64,000 nt of DNA. It comes from Frigidibacter albus (GTDB lineage Bacteria; Pseudomonadota; Alphaproteobacteria; Rhodobacterales; Rhodobacteraceae). The position numbers were made by a program, and so were the translations under genes. The stretch lies in assembly GCF_009908165.1 (NCBI RefSeq), contig NZ_JAAAUC010000003.1, positions 352,963-416,962 of the forward strand, given 5' to 3'. The notes under the pieces are model-generated. The model was not told the DNA's origin, did no database searches, and worked only from the letters and a program-made list of their open reading frames with translations. Every line of letters begins with the position of its first letter. Within the stretch, counting starts at the first letter, position 1. Shown in pieces: positions 17,975-26,479 of this stretch.

Positions 17975-20718
17975 ACCAGCCCGGCCGCTTCGCCACCCTC
18001 ACCGTCAACGGCCGGGCGATTGCCGCTACCGGCGATCCCGCGCGCCGGCTGTCGGATTTCCTGCGCGAGGAGGCGGGGCTGCGCGGCACCAAATCCGGCT
18101 GCGATGCGGGCGATTGCGGGGCTTGCACGGTGATCGCCGATGGCGCGGCGGTCTGTGCCTGCCTGATGCCGGTGGGGCGGCTGGCGGGCGCCCGGGTGAC
18201 CACGGTCGAGGGGCTGGCCGATGCGCCGGGCGAGGCGGGGACGCTCTCGCGCCTGCAATCGGCCTTCCTGCGCCACGGCGCGGCGCAATGCGGGATCTGC
18301 ACGCCCGGAATGCTGACCGCCGCCGCCGCACTGCTGGCCAAAAAGCCCCGCCCGACCGAGGCGGAGGCAGAGGTGGCGCTTGGCGGGGTGCTCTGCCGCT
18401 GCACCGGTTACCGCAAGATCCTCGCCGCCGTCTGCGATGCCTGGCGCGAGGATGTGCCGGAGGCCCCGCTTGCGCCCGGCGCTGCCGTGGGCGCCCGGGT
18501 TCGGCGGCTGGACGGGGTCCCGAAGGTGACGGGTGCGGACCGTTTCGGGGCCGACGAATGGCCCGAGGGCGCGCTGCTGCTGAAGGCGGTCCGCTCGCCG
18601 CACTTTCACGCCGGCTTTCACTTTGGCGATATTTCGGCGTGGAAGGCTGCCCGCCCGGGTGTGGCCGCGATCTTCACCGCCGCCGACATTCCCGGCCGCA
18701 ACCGCTTTGGCGTGATCCCGGCCTTTGCCGACCAGCCGGCGCTGGCCGAGGGCACGGCGAGGCTGCGCGGCGAGGCGGTGGCGCTGGTTGCGTTCGAGCC
18801 GGGGGCGGAGCCGGATCTGACCGATTTCCCCGTGACTTGGCAGCCGCTGCCGTATCTGCTGGACCCGGCCGAGGCCGAGGCGGAGGGCGCGCAACTGGTC
18901 CACCAAGGCCGCCCCGGCAACCACCTTATCACCGGGCGTGTGCGCCGCGGGGATGCCGCCGCGGCCCTCGCCGCCTCCACGCATGTGGTGCAGGGCAGCA
19001 TGGAAACCGCCTTCGTCGAACACGCCTATATCGAACCTGAAGCGGGTTCCGCCTGGATGGAGGGCGAGGTGCTGTGCATCCGCGCCTGCACCCAGGCCCC
19101 GGTGATGGACCGTGATGAGACCGCCGCCATCCTCGGCCTGCCGCCGGAGCGGGTGCGGGTCTTGCCCACGGCGGTGGGCGGCGGCTTCGGATCGAAGCTC
19201 GATGTCTCGCTGCAGCCCCTCCTTGGGCTGGCGGTGCTGAAGACAGGGCGGCCGGCGCGGATGGTCTATACCCGCGCCGAAAGCATGACCTCCACCACCA
19301 AGCGCCACCCGGCCAGGATCACCGCGCAGATCGGCTGCGATGCGGACGGCCATGTCACCGCCCTGAGCTTCGATGGCCTGTTCGATACCGGCGCCTATGC
19401 CAGCTGGGGGCCGACTGTGGCGAACCGGGTGCCGGTCCATGCCACCGGCCCCTACCGCACCCCGGCCGTGTTGGCCCGCGCCCGCGCCATCCACACCCAC
19501 GGCCCCAGCGGCGGCGCCTTCCGCGGCTTTGGCGTGCCGCAGGCGGCGCTGGCGCAAGAGACGCTCTATGACCAGCTGGCGGACTTGGCGGGGATCGACC
19601 GGCTGGAGTTCCGCCTGCGCAATGCCTTCGTGGAGGGCGATGCGACCGCCACGGGGCAGGTGCTGCATGGCACCGGCATCCATGACTGCCTGACCGCGCT
19701 GGCCCCGCACTGGACCCGCGCCTTGGCCGAGGCGGCTGCCGCCAATGCCGCGCCGGGCCATCTGCGCCGGGGGGTGGGTGTCGCCTCGTGCTGGTATGGC
19801 TGCGGCAATACCTCGCTGCCCAACCCCTCCACCATCCGGCTGGGACTGACGCCCGAGGGGACGCTGGTGCTGCATCAGGGAGCCATGGATATCGGGCAGG
19901 GCGCCAATACCGTCATCACCCAGATCTGCGCCGATGCGCTCGGTCTGCCGGTGGAGGCCTTCACGCTGGTCGGCCCCGATACCTTCCTGACGCCCGATGC
20001 CGGCAAGACCTCTGCCTCGCGCCAGACCTATGTGTCGGGCCGGGCGGCGCAAGCGGCGGGGGCGGCCCTGCGGGCGCAGATCCTGCGGCTGGCCGGGCTG
20101 AACGGCGCGGCCAGCCTGCGGCTGGAGGCGGCGGCGGTGGTGGTGGAGGGCGAAACCTCGCACCGCGTCGACCTTGCCGCTTTGCCCCCCAATCCCCACG
20201 GCTATGCGCTGATGGCCGAGGAGACCTATGACCCGCCCACCGCGCCGCTGGATGCTGACGGGCAGGGCACGCCCTATGCCGTCTATGGCTATGGCGCGCA
20301 GATGGTGGAGCTGGAGGTGGACACCGAGCTTGGCACCGTGCGCCTGCTGAAGATCACCGCCGCGCATGACCTGGGCCGCGTCATCAACCCCACCCTCGCC
20401 GAGGGCCAGACCGAGGGCGGCATCGCGCAGGGCATCGGCCTTGCGCTGATGGAGGAGTATATCCCCGGCCGCACCGAGAACCTGCATGACTACCTGATCC
20501 CCACCATCGGCGACGTGCCCCCAATCGAAAGCCTGCTGATCGAGCGGGCGGACCCGGAGGGGCCCTTCGGCGCCAAGGGGCTTGGCGAGCATGTGCTGAT
20601 CCCGACCGCACCGGCGATCCTGAACGCGGTGCGCCATGCGACGGGGGTCACCATCACCCGCGTGCCGCTGCTGCCGCACCGCCTGCGCGCCGCGATCCTT
20701 GCGAAGGGCGCCCCGTGA
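17971..20718 (+). CDS. Molybdenum hydroxylase with fused 2Fe-2S and molybdopterin domains
   Basis: 915 residues. Residues 1-170 bind two 2Fe-2S clusters (GCDAGDCGACTVIADG; QCGICTPGML with CRCTGYRKI). The rest is the molybdopterin subunit, with AVGGGFGSK, GAFRGFGVPQ and the catalytic Glu in GPFGAKGLGE. In most relatives these are two proteins. Such enzymes hydroxylate N-heterocycles (nicotinate, purines, quinolines) with water as oxygen source. The following 6-hydroxynicotinate-reductase-like gene favours a nicotinate-like or other ring substrate, but it cannot be read from sequence. Cytoplasmic; no Tat signal. Confidence 0.92.
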   Translation: MNQPGRFATLTVNGRAIAATGDPARRLSDFLREEAGLRGTKSGCDAGDCGACTVIADGAAVCACLMPVGRLAGARVTTVEGLADAPGEAGTLSRLQSAFLRHGAAQCGICTPGMLTAAAALLAKKPRPTEAEAEVALGGVLCRCTGYRKILAAVCDAWREDVPEAPLAPGAAVGARVRRLDGVPKVTGADRFGADEWPEGALLLKAVRSPHFHAGFHFGDISAWKAARPGVAAIFTAADIPGRNRFGVIPAFADQPALAEGTARLRGEAVALVAFEPGAEPDLTDFPVTWQPLPYLLDPAEAEAEGAQLVHQGRPGNHLITGRVRRGDAAAALAASTHVVQGSMETAFVEHAYIEPEAGSAWMEGEVLCIRACTQAPVMDRDETAAILGLPPERVRVLPTAVGGGFGSKLDVSLQPLLGLAVLKTGRPARMVYTRAESMTSTTKRHPARITAQIGCDADGHVTALSFDGLFDTGAYASWGPTVANRVPVHATGPYRTPAVLARARAIHTHGPSGGAFRGFGVPQAALAQETLYDQLADLAGIDRLEFRLRNAFVEGDATATGQVLHGTGIHDCLTALAPHWTRALAEAAAANAAPGHLRRGVGVASCWYGCGNTSLPNPSTIRLGLTPEGTLVLHQGAMDIGQGANTVITQICADALGLPVEAFTLVGPDTFLTPDAGKTSASRQTYVSGRAAQAAGAALRAQILRLAGLNGAASLRLEAAAVVVEGETSHRVDLAALPPNPHGYALMAEETYDPPTAPLDADGQGTPYAVYGYGAQMVELEVDTELGTVRLLKITAAHDLGRVINPTLAEGQTEGGIAQGIGLALMEEYIPGRTENLHDYLIPTIGDVPPIESLLIERADPEGPFGAKGLGEHVLIPTAPAILNAVRHATGVTITRVPLLPHRLRAAILAKGAP

Positions 20719-22157
20719 CCGAGGCCTCCGCCAAGATCCGCTGCGATGCCTGCCCGGTGATGTGCTACATCGCCCCCGGCCAGACCGGCGCCTGCGACCG
20801 TTACGGCAATGTCGGGGGCCGCATCCTGCGCACCGATCCGGTCACGCTGCTGTCGCGCAGCGTGGCGGCGGGCGGGGCGGTGGTGCCCTTCGCGGGCTCG
20901 GAGTGGCAGGACGGGATGCTGCCCGGGGATGCCTTCGTCACCGGCATCGGCTCGGGCACCACCTATCCCGACTACAAGCCCGCGCCCTTCATCGTCTCCT
21001 CGCGGATCGACGGCGCCGACATGGTGACGGTGGTGACCGAGGCGATCTTCTCCTATTGCGGCGTCAAGGTGAAGATCGACACCGACCGCCATTTGGGAAC
21101 CGAAGGCGCCGTGGTGCGGGCGGGGGGCGAGGCGGTGGGCCATGTGACCACGGCGGAGTATGGCAGCCAGATGCTGTCGCTTGGCGGGGTCAGCCACCTG
21201 ACCGGGCATTCCAAGGCCGAGGGCCGCGCCACCTGCGCCGCGCTGCTGGCGCTGTGCAACCGCGAGCCGGTGGAGCTGACCATCGAGGGCGGGTCGAGCG
21301 TCGTGGTGCAGGCCGGGTGCGCACCAATTGTCGATGGCGTGCCGGAACGGCGGATGCGCGTCGGCTGCGGGTCGGCCACCATCGGCATGTTCGCCGATCA
21401 GTGGCTGGGGCTGGTGGATGAGGTGGTGGTGGTCGATGACCACATCACCGGCGTCGTATCAGAGCATCAGGCGGGCAAGGTCATCGGCTGGCCCGAGACC
21501 GGCATCAAGATCCTCGGCCAGCGTTCGACTCCGGGGCGGTATTTCCGGGTGTCGGAGCCGGGGCTGGGATGGGGCGGCACGCGGCTGACCGATCCCTTGG
21601 CGATCCTTGGCCCGTGGAACGCCAAGAAGGGCGCGCGGCCGGGGTTGCGGCTGCTGATGGTCTCCACCACCGGAGAGGATTGCGCGTACTATGTGCTGGA
21701 CGAGGCGCTGCAGCCGGTGCCGCAGCCGATGCCCGAGGCGCTGCGTCCCTCCGTCGCGCTGATCGACGAGAATTGCGAACCCTCGCTGTGCACCGTGCTG
21801 TTCGTCGGCGGGGCCGGGGGCAGCCTGCGCGCCGGGGTCACGCGCAACCCGGTGCGGCTGACGCGGTCGGTGCAGGCGGGCGAGACGCGGCTGACGGTGG
21901 GCGGGGCGGGGGTGTTCCTCTGGCCCGGCGGCGGCATCACCTTCATGGTCGATGTGACGCGGCTGCCACGGGGGGCTTTCGGCTATGTCCCGACCCCCGC
22001 CTTGGTGGCCCCGTTGGAGTTCACCCTGCCGCGCGCCGCCTATCTGGCGCTTGGCGGGCATGGCGGGGCGATCCGTCCGCTGGCGGGGATCGGGGTCGAG
22101 GGCGGCGAGTATGTGACCGCCGCGCGGCTGGAGCCATGGCCGGGGGCGGCGGAATGA
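20715..22157 (+). CDS. 6-hydroxynicotinate reductase-like iron-sulfur protein
   Basis: 480 residues, GTG start overlapping the previous stop. The N-terminus has four Cys in ferredoxin-like spacing (C10, C13, C17, C27), a likely Fe-S site. The body, with GIGSGTTYPDYKPAPFIVSSR and SYCGVKVKIDTDRHLGTEGA, matches proteins annotated as 6-hydroxynicotinate reductase by resemblance to the enzyme of anaerobic nicotinate fermentation. In alphaproteobacteria it recurs beside UPF0280 and DUF1185 genes, as here. Whether the substrate is 6-hydroxynicotinate is unproven; ring reduction after hydroxylation is a reasonable inference. Confidence 0.75.
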   Translation: MTEASAKIRCDACPVMCYIAPGQTGACDRYGNVGGRILRTDPVTLLSRSVAAGGAVVPFAGSEWQDGMLPGDAFVTGIGSGTTYPDYKPAPFIVSSRIDGADMVTVVTEAIFSYCGVKVKIDTDRHLGTEGAVVRAGGEAVGHVTTAEYGSQMLSLGGVSHLTGHSKAEGRATCAALLALCNREPVELTIEGGSSVVVQAGCAPIVDGVPERRMRVGCGSATIGMFADQWLGLVDEVVVVDDHITGVVSEHQAGKVIGWPETGIKILGQRSTPGRYFRVSEPGLGWGGTRLTDPLAILGPWNAKKGARPGLRLLMVSTTGEDCAYYVLDEALQPVPQPMPEALRPSVALIDENCEPSLCTVLFVGGAGGSLRAGVTRNPVRLTRSVQAGETRLTVGGAGVFLWPGGGITFMVDVTRLPRGAFGYVPTPALVAPLEFTLPRAAYLALGGHGGAIRPLAGIGVEGGEYVTAARLEPWPGAAE

Positions 22158-23008
22158 TCGGCGCGCAATCGGCCCTGCTGCCGGATGGCCGCCTGCATCT
22201 GCAACACGGGCCCATCGACCTGATCGTGGAGGCGTTCGGCCCGCCAGAGGTTGTGCGCGCCGCCCATGCCCGCGCCACCGCCCGGTTCGAGGGGATGCTG
22301 CCGGCGCTGGTGGCTGAACTCCCGGCCCTGCGCAGCGAGGCGCCCGGCCCGCTGCGGGGCCGCGTGGCGCAGGCGATGGCGGCGGCGGTGGGCCCGTTCC
22401 GGCCGGAGTTCGTCACCCCGATGGCCGCCGTGGCGGGGGCGGTGGCCGATGCGGTCTGCGCGGCGCTGGTGGCGGGGGGCGGGCTGACCCGCGCCTATGT
22501 GAACAACGGCGGCGACATCGCGCTGTGGCTGGCGCCGGGGCAGACGCTGACCGCCGCCATCGCCGCGCGGCCCGGCGCGCCGGACCGGGTGCGCATCGCC
22601 TTCGCCGACCCGGTGCGCGGCATCGCCACCTCGGGCCGGGGCGGGCGCTCGCTGTCGCTCGGCATCGCCGATGCGGTGACGGTGCTTGCCCAGACTGCCG
22701 CCGCCGCCGATGCCGCCGCCACGATGATCGCCAATGCCGTGGACCTGCCCGGGCACGCCGGCATCACCCGCCGCCCGGCCTGCGAGATCAGCCATGATAG
22801 CGACCTTGGCGCACGGCTTGTCACTTGCGCCGTCGCCCCGCTGTCGCCGGACGACATCGCAAATGCCCTGGGCCGCGGCGCGACCTTCGCGCGCAGCCTG
22901 CAGGCGCGCGGGCTGATTGCCGGGGCGGCGCTTTTCCTGCAGGGTGCCGCGCAAGTCACTGGCCCCTTGCTGCAACAACCCGTGGAGCCCCGCCTTGCCC
23001 CAGTTTGA
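22154..23008 (+). CDS. UPF0280 family protein (ApbE-like fold)
   Basis: 284 residues beginning at an ATG that overlaps the previous stop. Recognisable UPF0280 parts are LTRAYVNNGGDIALWLAPGQ, GIATSGRGGRSLSLGIADAVTVLA and ATMIANAVDLPGH. The fold is related to the FMN-transferase ApbE, so a role in flavin attachment or a flavin-dependent step is possible. The gene is a regular neighbour of the 6-hydroxynicotinate-reductase-like gene, suggesting they serve one pathway. Confidence 0.85.
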   Translation: MIGAQSALLPDGRLHLQHGPIDLIVEAFGPPEVVRAAHARATARFEGMLPALVAELPALRSEAPGPLRGRVAQAMAAAVGPFRPEFVTPMAAVAGAVADAVCAALVAGGGLTRAYVNNGGDIALWLAPGQTLTAAIAARPGAPDRVRIAFADPVRGIATSGRGGRSLSLGIADAVTVLAQTAAAADAAATMIANAVDLPGHAGITRRPACEISHDSDLGARLVTCAVAPLSPDDIANALGRGATFARSLQARGLIAGAALFLQGAAQVTGPLLQQPVEPRLAPV

Positions 23009-23576
23009 CATCCGCAAGACCGCCCTGATCGTGGAAGACATCCACCATGACGGCGGCCCCGCGCCTGAACAGCCGCACCGCCGCGCTGCGATGCTGGCGC
23101 TGGTGCGCAACCCCTTTGCCGGGCGCCATGAGCCGGACCTGCAACCGGCGATGGAGGATCTCAAACCCCTCGGCCTGGCGATGAGCCGCCGTCTGATCGC
23201 GGCGCTGGACGGACCCGAGGGCATCGACGGCTATGGCAAGGGCGCGCTGGTCGGCTCCGGCGGCGAGACCGAACATGGCGCGCTGTGGCATGTGCCCGGC
23301 GGCTATGCGATGCGCGAGCTGTTGGGCGAATCGCGCGCCATCGTGCCCTCGGCGATGAAGGTGGGCGCGATGGGGGCGACGCTGGACGTGCCCCTGGGGC
23401 ATATCAACGCCGCCTATGTCCGTAGCCATTTCGATGCCTTCACCGTGTCGATGCCCGACGGCCCCCGCGCCGATGAGATCGTGTTCGTGCTGGCGATGGC
23501 CCGCGGCGGGCGGGTGCATTCGCGGATGGGCGGGCTCGAGGTCTGGCAGGTCACCGGAACGGACGGGCTGCGCTGA
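22995..23576 (+). CDS. Amino acid synthesis family protein (DUF1185)
   Basis: 193 residues of the PF06684 family, whose fold is a variant of Bacillus-type chorismate mutase; activity unknown. Conserved parts are YGKGALVGSGGETEHGALWH, AIVPSAMKVGAMGATLDVPLGH and DEIVFVLAMARGGR. I place the start at TTG 22995 because GTGGAG lies 7 bases upstream and the conserved sequence (LPQFDIRKTALIVED) begins there; the in-frame ATG at 22917 would add an unlikely Arg/Cys-rich extension and overlap UPF0280 by 92 bases. Confidence 0.85.
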   Translation: MPQFDIRKTALIVEDIHHDGGPAPEQPHRRAAMLALVRNPFAGRHEPDLQPAMEDLKPLGLAMSRRLIAALDGPEGIDGYGKGALVGSGGETEHGALWHVPGGYAMRELLGESRAIVPSAMKVGAMGATLDVPLGHINAAYVRSHFDAFTVSMPDGPRADEIVFVLAMARGGRVHSRMGGLEVWQVTGTDGLR

Positions 23577-24952
23577 TGCGGCAGGCCGCCGCGCTTGCTG
23601 GCGCGCTGGCGCTGCTGCCGGGCGCCGCGCTGGCCCATGCGTCGGAACGGATGGTGATCCTGACGTTGCCGACCGGCTGGTATATTCTCGGCGCCGCCGT
23701 GGCGGTGGCGCTGACGGGGGTGCTGGCGCTGATGGGGCGGCTGCCGGCGTTCACGGCGCGGCAGTTGTGGCAGCGGCGGGTGATCGTGCCGCGGCCCGTC
23801 GTCAGCTGGATCGCCGCGCTGGTCTGGGCGGCGCTGGTCGTCACCGGCCTCCTTGGCAGCCGCGATCCGATGGCGAACCCGCTGCCTCTGATGGTCTGGA
23901 CGGTGATGTGGGTGGCGCTGACGCTGGCCTGCGTGATCGTCGGCGACCTGTGGCGCGGCATCGACCCCTGGACTGGCCCGGTGCGCAGCGCCCGCCGCCT
24001 GCTGGGGCGGACCGGCGGCATCGGCCTCGCCCGGCTCGGCTACCTTCCCGCGGTGCTGTTCTACCTCGCCTTCGCCTGGTTCGAGATCGTGTCGCTGAGC
24101 CCCGCCGACCCCGCGGTTCTGGCCCGCGTCGTGGCGGGCTACTGGCTGGTGGTCTTCGTGCTGGCCGTGGCCGAGGGCGAGGACTGGCTGGAGAGGGGCG
24201 AGGCCTTCACCGTCTATTTCGGCTTCGTCTCGAAAATCGCCCCGCTCTGGCATGAGACCCATGGCGACACGGTGCGACGCTTCGCCGGCCTGCCCGGGGC
24301 GCAGGTGCTGCGGATGACGCCGCTGCCGCCGACCGCCATCGCCTTCGTGACGCTGGTGCTGGCCGGCGTCACCTTCGACGGGCTGTCGGAAAGCTTCTGG
24401 TGGCTGGCGCGGATCGGCATCAACCCGCTGGAATTCCCCGGCCGCTCTGCGGTGACCGGGGTCAATACCGCGGGCCTGCTGGCGCTCTGGGCGCTGACCG
24501 GGGCGACGATCCTTGCCGCGCTGGCGCTTGGGCTGCGGCTTGCGGGCGCGCCCCTCGCAAGGTTCGGCGCGCTGGCGGGGCCGGTGCTGCTGTCCTTCCT
24601 GCCGATTGCCGCGGGCTACCATGTCGCGCATTATTTCATCGCGCTGCTGACACAGGGGCAATACGTGCTGGCGGCGCTGAACGATCCCCTGCACCGGGAC
24701 TGGGCGCTTCTGGGCCTGCCCGAGCATTGGGTGTCGTTCGGTTTCCTGTCGGATGCGGCCTGGGTCCACGCCATCTGGGCGGTGCAATTCGCGGTGATCC
24801 TTGGCGCGCATGTGCTGGCGGTGGTGCTGTCGATGCGGCTGTCGGACGATACCGAGCGTCTGTCCGGCTGGTCTCACCTTCCGGTCACCGTGCTGATGGT
24901 GCTTTACACGGTGCTTGGCCTTTGGCTGCTTTCGACCCCGACCGGAGCCTGA
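23576..24952 (+). CDS. Polytopic membrane protein, possible transporter, unknown substrate
   Basis: 458 residues. A cleavable-looking leader ends in AHA (LPGAALAHA), followed by roughly 11 hydrophobic helices. Notable loops are VGDLWRGIDPWTGPVRSARR, FVSKIAPLWHETHGDTVRR and GYHVAHYFIALLTQGQYVLA with conserved His. Related proteins are sometimes labelled fenitrothion hydrolase, but nothing in the sequence looks like a soluble hydrolase. The ATG is inside the stop of the DUF1185 gene (TGATG), so it belongs to this operon. A role in substrate entry or ring opening at the membrane is possible. Confidence 0.7.
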   Translation: MRQAAALAGALALLPGAALAHASERMVILTLPTGWYILGAAVAVALTGVLALMGRLPAFTARQLWQRRVIVPRPVVSWIAALVWAALVVTGLLGSRDPMANPLPLMVWTVMWVALTLACVIVGDLWRGIDPWTGPVRSARRLLGRTGGIGLARLGYLPAVLFYLAFAWFEIVSLSPADPAVLARVVAGYWLVVFVLAVAEGEDWLERGEAFTVYFGFVSKIAPLWHETHGDTVRRFAGLPGAQVLRMTPLPPTAIAFVTLVLAGVTFDGLSESFWWLARIGINPLEFPGRSAVTGVNTAGLLALWALTGATILAALALGLRLAGAPLARFGALAGPVLLSFLPIAAGYHVAHYFIALLTQGQYVLAALNDPLHRDWALLGLPEHWVSFGFLSDAAWVHAIWAVQFAVILGAHVLAVVLSMRLSDDTERLSGWSHLPVTVLMVLYTVLGLWLLSTPTGA

Positions 24953-25081
24953 TAAACAGGCGGTCTGATGACCTGCGAGGCGTGCAGAAATGCGTGGACT
25001 TTTCATTTGCACACTCACATTCTTTTCCCAAGGCCCGGCGCGCAAGACCAGGGCCAAGCCCCCAACAGCGGAGATCTTCCC

Positions 25082-26368
25082 ATGACTTCCAGACTGATCG
25101 GATTGACCCCGTCGCGCCGCACGGTGCTTGGCGGGCTTGCGGCCTCGGGCGCGGCGCTGGCACTGCCGGCCCGCTTTGCCAGCGCCCAAAGCGCGGCGCC
25201 CATCAAGCTGGGCTTCCAGCTGCACCGCACCGGCATCGGCGCCGCCTATGGCCGCTGGTATGAGCGCACAGCGCAGGCCGCGCTGACGCTGGTGAACGAG
25301 GCTGGCGGCATCAATGGCCGGCCCGTGGAGATCCTGTTCGAGGATGACGGCACCGACCCCAAGCGCGGCGCCGAGGTGATGGAGAAATTCGCCAGCCAGT
25401 CGAATTGCGACGCGGTGTTCGGCGCGCTGTTCAGCCATGTCGTCGTCGGCACCGCACCGCGGGCGGGTGAGCTGAAGATGCCCTATCTGGTGTGCTCCGA
25501 AGGCCACCACGTCGCCTCGGGCAAGATGAACCGCTGGACGCTGCAGCCCGGCATCACCGACGTGAAGTCGCAGGTGCAGGCGATGGCGCCGTGGATTTCC
25601 TCGACGCTCGGCAAGAAGGTCACGATGATCTTCCCGGACTATGCCTTCGGCCATGACCACCGCGACGCCTTCGTGCCGGCCATCCAGGCGGCGGGCGGCG
25701 AGGTGATCGAGCAGATCGCCATCCCGCCGACCGAGACCAGCTTCACCCGCTACCTGCCGCGGATCCCGTCCGACACCGAAGTGATCTATCACGTCATGGT
25801 CGGCCCCGCCGTGCTGACCTTCGTCAAGGAACTGGGCGAGTTCTATGGCTCGGGCGACCGCCCGCAGATCTTCGGCTTCATCGACTCGCTGGAGGCGGTG
25901 AACATCGCCTCGCCGGGGCTGGAATTCCTGGAGGGCACGCATTTCTGGGAAGGGCATTGCCGCTACCTGCAAGAGGATGCTGGCGAGCATGAGGCGACCT
26001 ATCGCGCAGCGGTCGGGGTGGATGACACCGGCGCCTCGCTGGCCGATGCCAAGGACGTGTCCACCTACGCCCACATGTTCTCGGTCTGGGAGACGCTGTT
26101 CATCCTGAAGGCGGGGATGGAGGCGGCGGGCTATCAGGGCCCGGCGGACCGGCAGAAGCTGGTCGAGGCGATCGAGGCGATGACCGACATGCCCTATGGC
26201 ATCGAGCATCCGCAGGGCGCGAAGACCTTCAACGGCAAGACCCATCAGGTGTTCGGGTTGCAATACATCTCGAAGGTCGAGGGCGGCAAGCTGGTCAAGG
26301 TGCATACCACATCGCCCGAAGACGGGATGTATCCCGACGAGGCCGATTACACGTCGATGTCGTTCTAA
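25082..26368 (+). CDS. Branched-chain-type ABC transporter substrate-binding protein
   Basis: 428 residues: a twin-arginine leader (SRRTVLGGLAASGAALALP, cut near FASAQ) and a type I periplasmic binding fold of the LivJ/urea/amide group (IKLGFQLHRTGIGAAYGRW, LVNEAGGINGRPVEILFEDDGTD). Tat export suggests folding in the cytoplasm. The ATG at 25082 has a GGAG site; an open frame from 24968 is not leader-like. It is the receptor of the transporter encoded by the next four genes. The ligand is unknown; neighbours suggest an N-heterocycle or amide. Confidence 0.92.
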   Translation: MTSRLIGLTPSRRTVLGGLAASGAALALPARFASAQSAAPIKLGFQLHRTGIGAAYGRWYERTAQAALTLVNEAGGINGRPVEILFEDDGTDPKRGAEVMEKFASQSNCDAVFGALFSHVVVGTAPRAGELKMPYLVCSEGHHVASGKMNRWTLQPGITDVKSQVQAMAPWISSTLGKKVTMIFPDYAFGHDHRDAFVPAIQAAGGEVIEQIAIPPTETSFTRYLPRIPSDTEVIYHVMVGPAVLTFVKELGEFYGSGDRPQIFGFIDSLEAVNIASPGLEFLEGTHFWEGHCRYLQEDAGEHEATYRAAVGVDDTGASLADAKDVSTYAHMFSVWETLFILKAGMEAAGYQGPADRQKLVEAIEAMTDMPYGIEHPQGAKTFNGKTHQVFGLQYISKVEGGKLVKVHTTSPEDGMYPDEADYTSMSF

Positions 26369-26479
26369 GGCGTAAGCTTTGGTTCCCGCCCGCGGTGACG
26401 TGGGCGGTATCCGACTGTTGCGCGTCAGCCGGCCGCTGAGCTCCACGGGACTTGTCGACCTTCAACGGAGGACTTCAGA

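Noticed and set aside
23414..26446. 1010-codon minus-strand frame
   Set aside because: Covers three real genes on the other strand; Arg/His/Gln-rich with no motif.
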